Source: Deltaproteobacteria bacterium
Lineage (GTDB): Bacteria; Desulfobacterota; GWC2-55-46; DRQE01
DNA length: 27,697 bases
Direction: 5' to 3'
Assembly: GCA_030631875.1 (NCBI GenBank)
Contig: DAOVKH010000002.1
Span: 1 to 27,697, forward strand
The notes under the pieces are model-generated. The model made no database searches and was not told the origin of the DNA. It worked only from the letters and a program-made list of their open reading frames with translations. Position 1 is the stretch's first letter; every line of letters begins with the position of its first letter. This document shows positions 9,401 through 14,437 of the stretch, piece after piece. The translations under genes were made by a program, and so were the position numbers.

Positions 9401-11588
9401 TCACACTCCAAGTCGTCGTCGTTGGATAACTCACCTCACCGACAATTCCAAGAGTAGAGGTAACGATGACTGCCTCGCTATCCTCGCTCTTCGTGCCGGT
9501 GATGGTTTGGGTTGTATCATTCGTCGGCGAGGCAACAGGGTCTATCACAGGAAGATCGGGTACGGTCGCATCGTATAAAATCTCTATAGTCTTCGTTGCG
9601 ATATTACCGAGTGCGTCGGCGGCACTAAAGGTAAAGGTCATGGGTAGACCCTCTGTAAGGGTTACCTCATAAGACCATGTGGTCGCCGTATCGGTCGGAT
9701 CGATTATAGTGATGCCGTTGAGCACTACGATAATTCCTCCGTCTTTAGTGCCGGATATGGTCTGAGTCTCTATAGGCGACGAGCTTACATAATCACTAAT
9801 CTCAAAGACGGGCGGCGTTGTATCGAGGGTTATAGTTGTGGTCACAGGTTCGGAGTAGATACCCGCCTCGTCTATCGTCGATACATTGATTATATTTTCA
9901 CCCTCTATGAGCGGATAATCAAACGACCATGTGCTCTCGGCATTTATCGCCACCCGCTCTGTGCCATTTATATATATGGCCGTATCTTCATCTGCGGGCT
10001 TCGTACCGCTAATAGTCTGAGTTATAAGATTCGTCGGCGTCTCCACAACATCTACCGTCGGAGAAGCAGGAAGTGTAGTATCGACGACAAAAGAGATAGA
10101 CACCTCTTCGCTTTGGTTACCTGCCGCGTCTTCGGCCTTGGCCTTTATGGTGTTTACACCCTCAATAATCCCAGCTACAATCACGCTCCAAGTCGTCGTC
10201 GTTGGATAACTTACCTCTCCAACGGTTCCTGAAGTAGAGGTAACAATAATTAACTCGCTATCCGCGCTCTTCGTACCGTTGATGGTTTGGGTTGTATCCT
10301 TGGTCGGCGAATCAACAGCATCTATCGTAGGAATAGTCGGCGCAGTCGAGTCGTATGTGAACGTAACGGAGGCCTCCGCGCTATTATCAAGGATATCGGT
10401 TGGGTATATGATTATTGTATACGTGCCGTCACTCAAGGACGTATCGGGTGTAAATACAATCGTATCGGGTGCTACATGAGACCACGTTCCCGAGATTACC
10501 GAACCACCTGATTCAAAGACACTCGCATCACCATAGGTCGTAACAAAGTCTATCGTTGAATCGTCTTCAAGGGTTATGGTAACGCTATCTACCGTTGTAT
10601 TTATAAGCGCACCATCAAGTGGTGAGGAGCTTTTAATGGTTGGAGGCAAGAAGTCGTCCAAACCCTTCTTATAGAGGGTATCTACCACTACGTCGTCAAG
10701 GGCGTTATTCCATATACCGAGTTCATCTATAAGACCCCTGTGGTACATATCGGAGACCCTTCCAATCTGTAATGGGGTATCCTCAAATACAATCGGGGAG
10801 TCATAGGTGACCTCTGACTTAACCTTACCGTCGATATATATCTTCGATAAAGAGCCGTCGTAGGTCCATACCATGTGATGCCACTCGTCTTTAGGGAAGA
10901 CGTAATCGATTGTAACTTGATCATGCCAGCCCGACTCTGTATTGAATGCGACCCAAGGTCTGAAAGGCGCGCCGTCTGTCCCCAACCAACCATACCCAAC
11001 GTGTATGCCTGTGTCCGGATAAATACCATTAGATAGAATGGTTGCCTGACTTCCGTCCCCTGCAACCCTCACCCATGTTGAAACAGATATAGCGGAGAAG
11101 GTCTCGCCTAAAGCGGGAACGCCCACGTATTCACCCGTTCCGTCGGCTCCATTGAAGCTTCCGGAGTAATTACCCCCCTTAGCGTTGATATCGAATCCTA
11201 CACCACCGTAACCCTTACCGTGATGACCATTACCAGAGGCGTCGTTCCAATCGCTATCCATGTGATAGAGTGCTATAAGGCCGAGCTCGGGCGGCGCCGA
11301 CCCGAAACTTACGCTCACCGGCAGGGCGTATGTAGAGGTTATGTCGCTATTATCGCCCGGCATAGATACACTAACCGGAAGACCATAGTTGGAGGTGAGG
11401 TCGCTGTTATCGCCCGGCATGGATACACTCACCGGAAGACCATAGTTGGAGGTAAGATCGCTATTATCGCCCGGCATCGATACACTCACCGGAAGGGCGT
11501 AGCTCTCGGCACGAATATCACGCCCAAAGGCCGATAACGCCACGACGATAAAGATTACCACGATTAGCTTTATAAGACTGCGTTTCAA
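495..11588 (-). CDS. Giant multidomain surface protein: LamG, Ig-like, fibronectin III, PKD, peptidoglycan-binding and lysozyme-like domains
   Basis: This is a 3,697-residue exported protein. Approximate domain order: signal peptide 1-27; 19-residue repeats 30-93; LamG/concanavalin-like jelly roll 100-306 (YHMDSDWNDASGNGHHG); Ig-like block with a 260-residue internal duplication 413-932; alternating fibronectin III and Ig-like modules to about 2000; long beta-rich region; carboxypeptidase-regulatory-like domain about 2543-2623; Ser/Gly and Gly-rich linker about 2826-2866; Cys-rich segment about 2880-3036; PKD about 3093-3183; peptidoglycan-binding domain about 3328-3405 (TVDGVFGAGTDRAVKRLQ); lysozyme-like region from about 3465. 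In the last, Glu3476 in NKETGAY followed by GSIGFSQIQ resembles the Glu and G-x-Q-I motifs of lytic transglycosylases. No sortase, PEP-CTERM or autotransporter signal is visible. Translation appears to start at TTG after a purine-rich GAGAGAG. It lies 66 nt downstream of the glycine-rich gene. Likely roles are adhesion, matrix or cell-wall remodelling; the substrate is unknown. Confidence 0.9.
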   Translation of the reverse strand: MKRSLIKLIVVIFIVVALSAFGRDIRAESYALPVSVSMPGDNSDLTSNYGLPVSVSMPGDNSDLTSNYGLPVSVSMPGDNSDITSTYALPVSVSFGSAPPELGLIALYHMDSDWNDASGNGHHGKGYGGVGFDINAKGGNYSGSFNGADGTGEYVGVPALGETFSAISVSTWVRVAGDGSQATILSNGIYPDTGIHVGYGWLGTDGAPFRPWVAFNTESGWHDQVTIDYVFPKDEWHHMVWTYDGSLSKIYIDGKVKSEVTYDSPIVFEDTPLQIGRVSDMYHRGLIDELGIWNNALDDVVVDTLYKKGLDDFLPPTIKSSSPLDGALINTTVDSVTITLEDDSTIDFVTTYGDASVFESGGSVISGTWSHVAPDTIVFTPDTSLSDGTYTIIIYPTDILDNSAEASVTFTYDSTAPTIPTIDAVDSPTKDTTQTINGTKSADSELIIVTSTSGTVGEVSYPTTTTWSVIVAGIIEGVNTIKAKAEDAAGNQSEEVSISFVVDTTLPASPTVDVVETPTNLITQTISGTKPADEDTAIYINGTERVAINAESTWSFDYPLIEGENIINVSTIDEAGIYSEPVTTTITLDTTPPVFEISDYVSSSPIETQTISGTKDGGIIVVLNGITIIDPTDTATTWSYEVTLTEGLPMTFTFSAADALGNIATKTIEILYDATVPDLPVIDPVASPTNDTTQTITGTKSEDSEAVIVTSTLGIVGEVSYPTTTTWSVSVTGITEGVNTIMVKAEDAAGNQSEETSTSIVVDITPPASPTIDGVTTPTNITTQTISGTKPADEATAISINGKERVAIDSESTWSFDYPLAEGENIINVSTIDEAGNYSEPATTSITLDTTPPVFEITGYVNPSSTQTQTISGTKDAGITVILNGITIIDPTDTATTWSYEVTLIEGIPTIFTFNALDALGNIATRAISITYDASAPVSLAEGVLEADGEGSGTEVTLSWPTYIETSDLAYYRIYYSTSDFNDSTTLNYTATVSSTTKTYTVNGLIEGVTYYFAIVPVDGSSNSYSSVNTVSAVPTDTVAPEDVTGLWATAAYSAEEANVITINWRESRDSTNDLVDQILYFDGGEGYGEGTSIGVDIFTYKKTGLADDTLYKFKVTTKDENYESSGAAIKVVTRLPNPADLTVEAGSAEVLLNWSVPVTPHLSYIDHYNVYRIVLSEKTLVASVPGTSFTESGLTNGSTYQYVVTTINTFGVESVGTQSIGVTPRSDANGPEIDFISITENQVISDASINIIVEASDYESEMGEIDIYIDDILVVDSVLGGTAVIDWNIINTTDGNHVVKVVAYDEHGNSTELITTVIVSLAPPAVPSIMTPENGYVNSGEIVTVTGDAPLYTTVYLKVNGAVIDEAIVSADGLFTFNSVILVEGNNTLAVKSKHRGGESAFSSATLVIVDSGAPDAPLNLMVQPLSAGVLQFSWDAPSGEVPTGYNLYESSSTITSIDDAGVSKVNSTPIKYLLKEHIPADDDLRYYVVTALDGADNESVISNVATVASDRAPPTLSDLAFVSTNGTAALTGVGSVTVTFNVSEPLLETPFFSLEPASGSPIVVVLSKIADTSYQGTFSVTSSVADGLTTYKFSGKDIVGNRGNESNEAITIDVSGPVLTITSPLKLIHLTESSVEVSFTFNEAVAEGFEPILEIKDSTESVTLLTDISLDASRISGTAVLNLAGLADGMAEFVLVESKDVLGNEGATVLSGGEILLYTDIPPPPSVPLNLTAEPIEGGSINLTWDAVAGADSYNLYRKTDGESTFAFVGGFIDTNIRDLPSTDGTYYYYVTSVGLLESESAGSEEVTAISDRTPPVAPTMTAIELTGNGVEAIWVAVDGAASYRLYRYDGEITNVSMLAHVSESITAEAVDPTPSSTKRFYAVTALDALGNESTVSDTLDITFPVLPVSTLNLTIIDDGKPTLSWNASVDADKGYFIYRSGSRVNADPVSILEFTDGYYAGGEVTYGISAVDNLNNESPIKEVMLPDMHFGLAEGTLLKRGLLETLIIEFTNNGANAVLVSTIDTKVGSAEASTLSQSFIVDALGNRTIEKVVATTLGVQSTVAVLTTLTLDTAPGTTVKMIKTSSADVVGSSTSLEVYNEPFVRGGAASVRLKVNNLGSAQMEFLTKQGYGPTSQVRVNLRDEDGNLLATGRLNQSTGGVINVGSYAVARLAPGESFLTAPVTFTVPVSAPSRVVIEAIIENTYYHYNKADEVTAPGMTLAVVAAIAEVPYSATAVSEKKVYLQGESILITGSAKKSLDESVAANVSVKLGISLKGFDRFFDLTTDADGNFSYTFIPEANEAGTYSIWAVHPDIGDRTVQAQFDVVGLYATSTVYNLGLIRNSPFNVSLKLRNLGEGTLTFTEPAYTVEGSEGLTVEVLNLAPTLAPGETRDVTLRFTASDAAVVNPTAKLTITTIEGASEVINANITLTDPIALIKTSPSYIDTGLVRGTQKITSFTIKNTGRVALKNVVLTPPSTAWMVLTIAPEIGDIAPGDSVTVGVLLKPWETLEQGVYDDWIKITSDNHITYTYNIQASVTSNAVGNVVFDVLNEFIEDVPNARITFQHQEMYELLYTLTTDADGTVAQLDIPEGRYTYNVSAANHVPYSGTFVIEPGITRVVSVALEVNLIDIEWSVTEITIEDTYEINITQTFVTNVLAPVMIIEPAGLNVPDMAPGEFLSGEFTVTNYGLIALFDVELSFPTSYDDYDIEVFRDVLPDRLEAMQVVTVPYRITRRAVEQVASYESSGEDSAKGFAQDGQAYACYDNRNIVNALNTSTINALFAEVSGFGGGGCSSPISVRGKYVICPSTSAERSASKSASLSLNFGGSCSSGSSSSSSGTSGGDGDGDSQSSGGGGGGGGSPITPIACSTTSPPPPPEPECEGTGAITGDGQCMECIDGVKVYMENCGGECTTEGAKENCLECKEYAPTGQPLLLWTAIAGCGETCEVGDGLEPCMECVDNRATVKANCAGCQYAYECYSSSLCSYGGCFNNECVYFEKTCSDSLTCTTDACVASTGLCENTPILACTEPAPLPGEPPTDESSPTVPFFEDGVASDGTQHELMTITGGSGGGAEDPDPDTDACAPYSDETAVTINSASIGGNNFNDGVVYVSVSTPLELRASASGCGDLNYQWVAGGLKRYGAESGIMFTTPGSYEVKLNVACNKCFDPVKATKTVTVVALREDIQGKYRMMDNGSEVSMRGDRADNDDFFFMPLAGMRVKFVVPAVNVSGLNIIKYEWSATDGKFYKGYESDAVKYSGNPSGAGITEVFWEGAALANLDVTISLKLTIGYDNNDASKTVNHTIKWKMKSRVLKIEGTSCGNGDNSSCMKGDDVKMLQTFLRMIGISENIATSTSGTFGVRGTAVTVDGVFGAGTDRAVKRLQKRDDISDDGLVGEGTLAKIKLHWDDYIAAVNKYPGDGKADNAHSKFEDWLQIGADELKETLTDEILKKINDVGGTSVTRRDILRPWVNKETGAYGHWGYSVPFRITLGAYDNRGSIGFSQIQNRYKYGAKAEELESYNLYIPDDGVKGFASWSNKVGWGEGFYRAFVKNHYTKTVKPEECVDTYFPRIVKRDGKNLKKEEGKCYTDDEKDVLSKGIGAYKEGAWVGGFDADPWPVLLKKYKKTKSTVRADAVKTMTAINYGLTIRKAAGIGSRSWTWKGKEGTQEFTFTYSEEEWLAGTSWQEKYDDSKPK
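8790..10349 (-). repeat. 780-bp in-frame tandem duplication inside the giant gene
   Basis: Two adjacent 780-bp (260-residue) blocks are related, with copies near 8790-9569 and 9570-10349. Direct comparison of 8881-8940 with 9661-9720 gives 57 identical bases of 60, and 9301-9360 with 10081-10140 gives 52 of 60. Each copy encodes three Ig-like modules with the phrases TQTISGTK, AEDAAGNQSEE and ITLDTTPPVFEI. The exact boundaries are uncertain by tens of bases. Confidence 0.95.
11310..11501 (-). repeat. 57-bp tandem repeats encoding Y-x-LPVSVSMPGDNSD units
   Basis: Three full 57-bp units plus a partial fourth lie at the start of the giant gene. The shared stretch cgcccggcat recurs at 11354, 11411 and 11468, exactly 57 bp apart. 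Each unit encodes 19 residues, beginning Tyr-(Ala/Gly)-Leu-Pro-Val-Ser-Val-Ser. They fall immediately after the predicted signal-peptide cleavage site, so they would form the extreme mature N-terminus. In-frame, near-identical units suggest recent expansion by slippage or recombination. Confidence 0.95.
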
Positions 11589-11654
11589 TATACTCTCTCT
11601 TATCTCAAAACTCGCTCAAAGAAGGCGGTTTAAGGTTAACGACAACTACATCTT

Positions 11655-13058
11655 TTAGATCTGCGCGATAACCTCTTTACCGCTCTCGGTTATATAGACA
11701 ACCTTTGAAGCTCCGCCCATCGTGGAGGAGACCCGTATCTTCTCGACCTTCTCGCCGTCGGCGTATATAGGGCCGCCGAGTGACGCAATAGGAGCGTCAT
11801 ACGTAACCGTTGCATGCAATATAGAATTAAAACCAGCCGGCAATGTTACGTCTATTACTACCGATGACAAATCTGACGTACCGCTTAGCGTGCCTGTAAA
11901 GGTCGTCGTCTCGCCCTTGGACGGCATTACCGTAATGGTAACTACTGTAGCGTCAGGAATATTTACGCCCTCCACCACAACACTGATTGGATTCTCCTGC
12001 TCAAAAGGCAGTTCCACATCCGGTATACCGTTTATAAGTGCCGTTGGTCTCTCTATTATATCGGTAGCCCCTATCTTCACTATCTTGACCGCAGGAAAGT
12101 TCTGCGGCAAGACAGGGTACGGTAAGCTTTCAGTTACTACCCCATTTGGACCATTGGTCAGATCTATGGCAAAGGCCTCCAAACGCACACGCCCCCAATG
12201 ACCACTACCGCCATCTCCATACACAACGTTCCCGCCTCCTTGCCCTCTTGCTTCAATTAGACCACTGCCATTTATAAGGTTCGCTATTAGCCGCACAGCA
12301 CCACCGCTTCCACCGCCGCCGCCACTTGTACTCCAGTAAATTCTGGCCATACCCAGCCCTCCTCTGGCGAGGATAGAGCCGTTGATCGTTATATCGCCGG
12401 AAGAGGCTATAAGTATAGCGCCTCCTCCACCACCGCCGCCGCCGCCTCGATCACCATTAGTACTCGCCCCTCCCGCTCCGCCGCCGCCCGAGCCACCTAT
12501 AAGAGGTACTAGCCTTTCATTAGCATAAACAACACCTCCACTACCACCCGGATAGCTACTGTAACCTACCCCATTAACCCCTACAATTCCAAAGCCACCG
12601 CCACCGCCACCGGCGGCATAACTTTGATCCAACCTACCTGCACCGCCACCACCGCCGCCGATACCTTCACCCCTCAAACCGTCTTCTCCTCTAAAACCTC
12701 CATCTCCACCATCGCCGCCGCCCGGACCGCCCATGCCGCCAGTCGTATCACTACCATTCTTTGCGCTGACAGTAATCGTTCCGTCTATCAGAACATCGCC
12801 GGTTGCGAGTATGGTAACCGGCGTATTATCGGCGTTCTTATTGAAGCTGACAGTCACGCCGGCGGGTATGTTCACGGCCTTAAAATGAAAGACCCCGCCA
12901 TCGGGCATATCAAGGGCAATATTTTCTGTAGGATTAAAGACTCCGTCAGCCCCTGTACTGCCACTAATGAATGCGGCCTGAGCCGTATGGGCCGAGAAGA
13001 TTAAAACCATAAAGACCAATAAAAATACAAGCGACTTCAACAGACCCTTATTATTCAT
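11655..13058 (-). CDS. Glycine-rich secreted surface protein
   Basis: A 467-residue exported protein. The ATG at 13058 is chosen because GGAGG lies 8 nt upstream and a clean signal peptide follows (MNNKGLLKSLVFLLVFMVLI..., cleavage after Ala-Gln-Ala near 27). An upstream in-frame TTG at 13088 would add ten polar residues and has no ribosome-binding site. After a short beta-rich domain (about 28-100; ILATGDVLIDGTITV) comes a Gly-rich stretch of about 150 residues with several runs of four to nine glycines. The segment GDITINGSILARGG repeats the beta motif, and a beta-rich C-terminal domain ends in ESGKEVIAQI. The pattern is that of a beta-helical or beta-sandwich surface protein with Gly-rich loops; I assign no enzymatic function. 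It is the first gene after the c-di-GMP riboswitch and probably heads the operon with the giant gene 66 nt downstream. Confidence 0.88.
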   Translation of the reverse strand: MNNKGLLKSLVFLLVFMVLIFSAHTAQAAFISGSTGADGVFNPTENIALDMPDGGVFHFKAVNIPAGVTVSFNKNADNTPVTILATGDVLIDGTITVSAKNGSDTTGGMGGPGGGDGGDGGFRGEDGLRGEGIGGGGGGAGRLDQSYAAGGGGGGFGIVGVNGVGYSSYPGGSGGVVYANERLVPLIGGSGGGGAGGASTNGDRGGGGGGGGGAILIASSGDITINGSILARGGLGMARIYWSTSGGGGGSGGAVRLIANLINGSGLIEARGQGGGNVVYGDGGSGHWGRVRLEAFAIDLTNGPNGVVTESLPYPVLPQNFPAVKIVKIGATDIIERPTALINGIPDVELPFEQENPISVVVEGVNIPDATVVTITVMPSKGETTTFTGTLSGTSDLSSVVIDVTLPAGFNSILHATVTYDAPIASLGGPIYADGEKVEKIRVSSTMGGASKVVYITESGKEVIAQI

Positions 13059-13237
13059 CTGCGTAACCTCCGTTATTTTAAAAGACAATAGATTTTTATT
13101 TCTTATTTTATTCTTTATTTAAAGACACTTTCCATATATACAATACGACGAACGACCTCACTCATCCTCACAACCTAAAGGAGAAGAGAAGTTTGTCTTA
13201 AAGTATAATAGATGGCGTTATTACGAAGAACGTTCGA

Positions 13238-13345
13238 AGAAACGAAGGTGTGGTGGTAATGGAGTGCGGTAAATATTGACAGCACGTACGGAATAATAGA
13301 GCACTAAGAAGAACCCACCACGCTGATCTTTAAAACTTCGTTTTT
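13238..13345. other. Candidate structured RNA element in the operon leader
   Basis: Three nested helices can be drawn. The outer pairs 13240-13247 (aaacgaag) with 13336-13343 (cttcgttt). The middle pairs 13250-13256 (gtggtgg) with 13315-13321 (ccaccac). The inner pairs 13263-13267 (agtgc) with 13301-13305 (gcact). On the plus strand, two further positions become G-U or U-G wobbles (13239/13344 and 13249/13322), whereas on the minus strand they are mismatches, which slightly favours a plus-strand RNA. A perfect TATAAT at 13204-13209 lies upstream on the plus strand but has no matching -35. No known family is recognised. Confidence 0.35.
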
Positions 13346-13413
13346 ACGTAAAGTACGACGTACAACCCATCTCCTATATCTTAAAGATGAAGACTGCTTG
13401 CCTGTAAGACCTT

Positions 13414-13450
13414 ATAAAAACAAATAGCCCGCCGATATCGGCGGGCTATT
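13414..13450 (-). terminator. Intrinsic terminator (riboswitch expression platform)
   Basis: Positions 13423-13450 are a perfect 28-nt palindrome (aatagcccgccg / cggcgggctatt around ATAT). Read on the minus strand it is followed by TTTGTTTTTA, a good U-tract; on the plus strand there is none. It begins about 25 nt after the GEMM-I aptamer ends, the usual place for a transcription-control platform. Confidence 0.85.
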
Positions 13451-13470
13451 AAAGTAAAGACGCATGGTGT

Positions 13471-13562
13471 GTATCTGCTTCGGCAGCCCCTCTATCCATA
13501 GTTATGGACAGGTAGCTTTGCGTCCCCCGGTCTCCCGGAGTTTGCCCTTATCGATAATGTCA
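13471..13562 (-). promoter_or_regulatory. GEMM-I cyclic di-GMP riboswitch
   Basis: The minus strand shows the conserved GEMM-I core in order: AAGGGCAAAC; a short stem CTCCGG-GAGA-CCGGGG closed by a GNRA tetraloop (13525-13540); GGGACGCAAAGC; a second stem around UCCAU-AACU-AUGGA with an internal asymmetric receptor-like loop; and the 3' GGGGCTGCCGA. These match the c-di-GMP-I class (Vc2-like) closely. The GGG of AGGGC keeps G at the position that is A in the 3',3'-cGAMP-selective GEMM-Ib variants known from Geobacter, so c-di-GMP is the more likely ligand. I could not draw a convincing P1. It reads into the terminator at 13414-13450 and then the surface-protein operon. Confidence 0.93.
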
Positions 13563-13585
13563 TATATCTATATAACAGACTCCTT

Positions 13586-13614
13586 AAGTAACACCTATGA
13601 GGATAAAGTGTCAA
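13586..13614 (-). promoter_or_regulatory. Possible promoter for the riboswitch transcript
   Basis: A perfect TTGACA (-35 type) lies at 13614-13609 on the minus strand, about 45 nt before the riboswitch. The -10 at 17-bp spacing (TTACTT) is poor, though TATA-rich sequence follows at 13566-13578. The exact start of transcription is unclear; the call rests mainly on the -35 match and position. Confidence 0.3.
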
Positions 13615-13810
13615 GGATAAAATATATTTTTCTCGCTCTTTAATGGAAACTCCACCGTGCCTTAAAGAATCTACAGATTATCATGATTATAAACAACTCC
13701 GTATCCGTATAGAATCATAGAATAAAACGATAGGAATAAACGTTTCAAATACGCCTTCGATATTATTAATAACAGGGGCAGGTCAAAATAACGGCACTAC
13801 CTGGCCTGCC

Positions 13811-14000
13811 TTCCCCCACAGAACCCTTGACTCTCAGAAAAGGCCATTATATGGGAATCGCCCAAATCCCCTATATCAGCCAAACTTACGCCCTTACCGG
13901 AGTTAGCACAATAAAGAAGAAAAGCTGAACTAAGAAAGGCCCGCCATTGGCGGGCCTTTCTTAGTTTGTTAAATGGTTTTTATCCGGTTTTTCTTTGCTT
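13811..14000 (+). repeat. Dispersed repeat, copy A
   Basis: This stretch aligns with 21702-21884 in the same orientation. Shared landmarks in order are gact-ct, aaaaggcc, tatgg, a tatat/cataat segment, ttacg-cctacc-like sequence, gaactaagaaaggcccgc, the GC-rich hairpin, and ggtttttctttgctt. By eye roughly two thirds of positions agree outside the hairpin, where agreement is near complete. No ORF is conserved. It may be a non-coding repeat family or terminator cassette. Confidence 0.7.
13928..13966. terminator. Long bidirectional terminator-type hairpin
   Basis: Two perfect 19-nt arms (aactaagaaaggcccgcca and its complement) are separated by one base. GC-rich cores flanked by A-rich 5' and T-rich 3' sequence on both strands make it a good bidirectional intrinsic terminator. 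It would insulate the plus-strand HD-GYP region from the minus-strand surface operon. Confidence 0.7.
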
Positions 14001-14117
14001 GGTTTCTTTATCTCGGTTAAGCTGAAAGCTTATGGCGGTGCAGAAAATATTACTGCTATGTAGCATACAAGAATAGAGGACTCAAAACAAGGAAAACAGG
14101 GACCCTACAGGGGAATA

Positions 14118-14437
14118 GTGAAAAATCAAACGGTTAAGAAGCTGGTGATTGACTACGGTGAGGTTCTTTTAGATGCGGATGACCGGTAATACCGTGGTCT
14201 TTATTATACCGGAGGGGTTGCCTTTCAAAGCATCTACGAGATATCCACAAAATTATCAGGGAAGAGCATATGGTTTTTACTTCAGCCTTGACGAACTCCA
14301 TAGAGAAAATGTAAACTCAAAAGAGTTTCTGTCAACAGGATTATCCCTTTACGACGAACCATACGGACAGGTTAGATCGCTCTAATATTGCAGAACTAAT
14401 AAAGGACTACCTACATAGCGATGAACGAAAACAGTAA
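14118..14437 (+). pseudogene. Probable decayed small ORF upstream of the HD-GYP gene
   Basis: A GTG at 14118 preceded by AGGGGA opens a frame encoding VKNQTVKKLVIDYGEVLL and a few more residues, then stops at TAA near 14189. A second frame (14173-14385) continues with a plausible protein segment (GNTVVFIIPEGLPFKAS, YGFYFSLDELH). A third frame then gives RSNIAELIKDYLHSDERKQ and stops at 14435-14437, overlapping the HD-GYP start by 17 nt in the manner of an operon. Read together this looks like one gene of about 105 codons broken by two frameshifts, or carrying sequencing indels. I recognise no family. Alternatively 14173-14385 is a standalone 70-residue ORF; it follows an in-frame stop directly and has no good ribosome-binding site. 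Confidence 0.35.

Larger units (their letters stand above)
13059..14117. other. Long non-coding regulatory interval
   Basis: No convincing protein gene is seen in this roughly 1 kb interval. On the minus strand it holds a promoter-like TTGACA, a GEMM-I riboswitch, a terminator and a 365-nt leader. On either strand it holds a foldable segment (13238-13345) and a dispersed repeat (13811-14000). The leader also contains a 16-codon minus-strand ORF starting near 13165 (MSEVVRRIVYMESVFK) with a weak AGG 8 nt before its ATG; I do not call it a gene. Nothing recognisable was found between 13620 and 13790. Confidence 0.7.

Noticed and set aside
11310..11501. CRISPR-like array
   Set aside because: The repeats are contiguous, 57 bp with no unique spacers, and in frame within a coding sequence.
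13276..13300. Plus-strand promoter with TTGACA at 13276
   Set aside because: No acceptable -10 lies at 16-18 bp spacing.
13423..13450. Operator for a dimeric repressor (perfect palindrome)
   Set aside because: Its position just after the aptamer and the minus-strand U-tract explain it better as an intrinsic terminator, though protein binding is not excluded.
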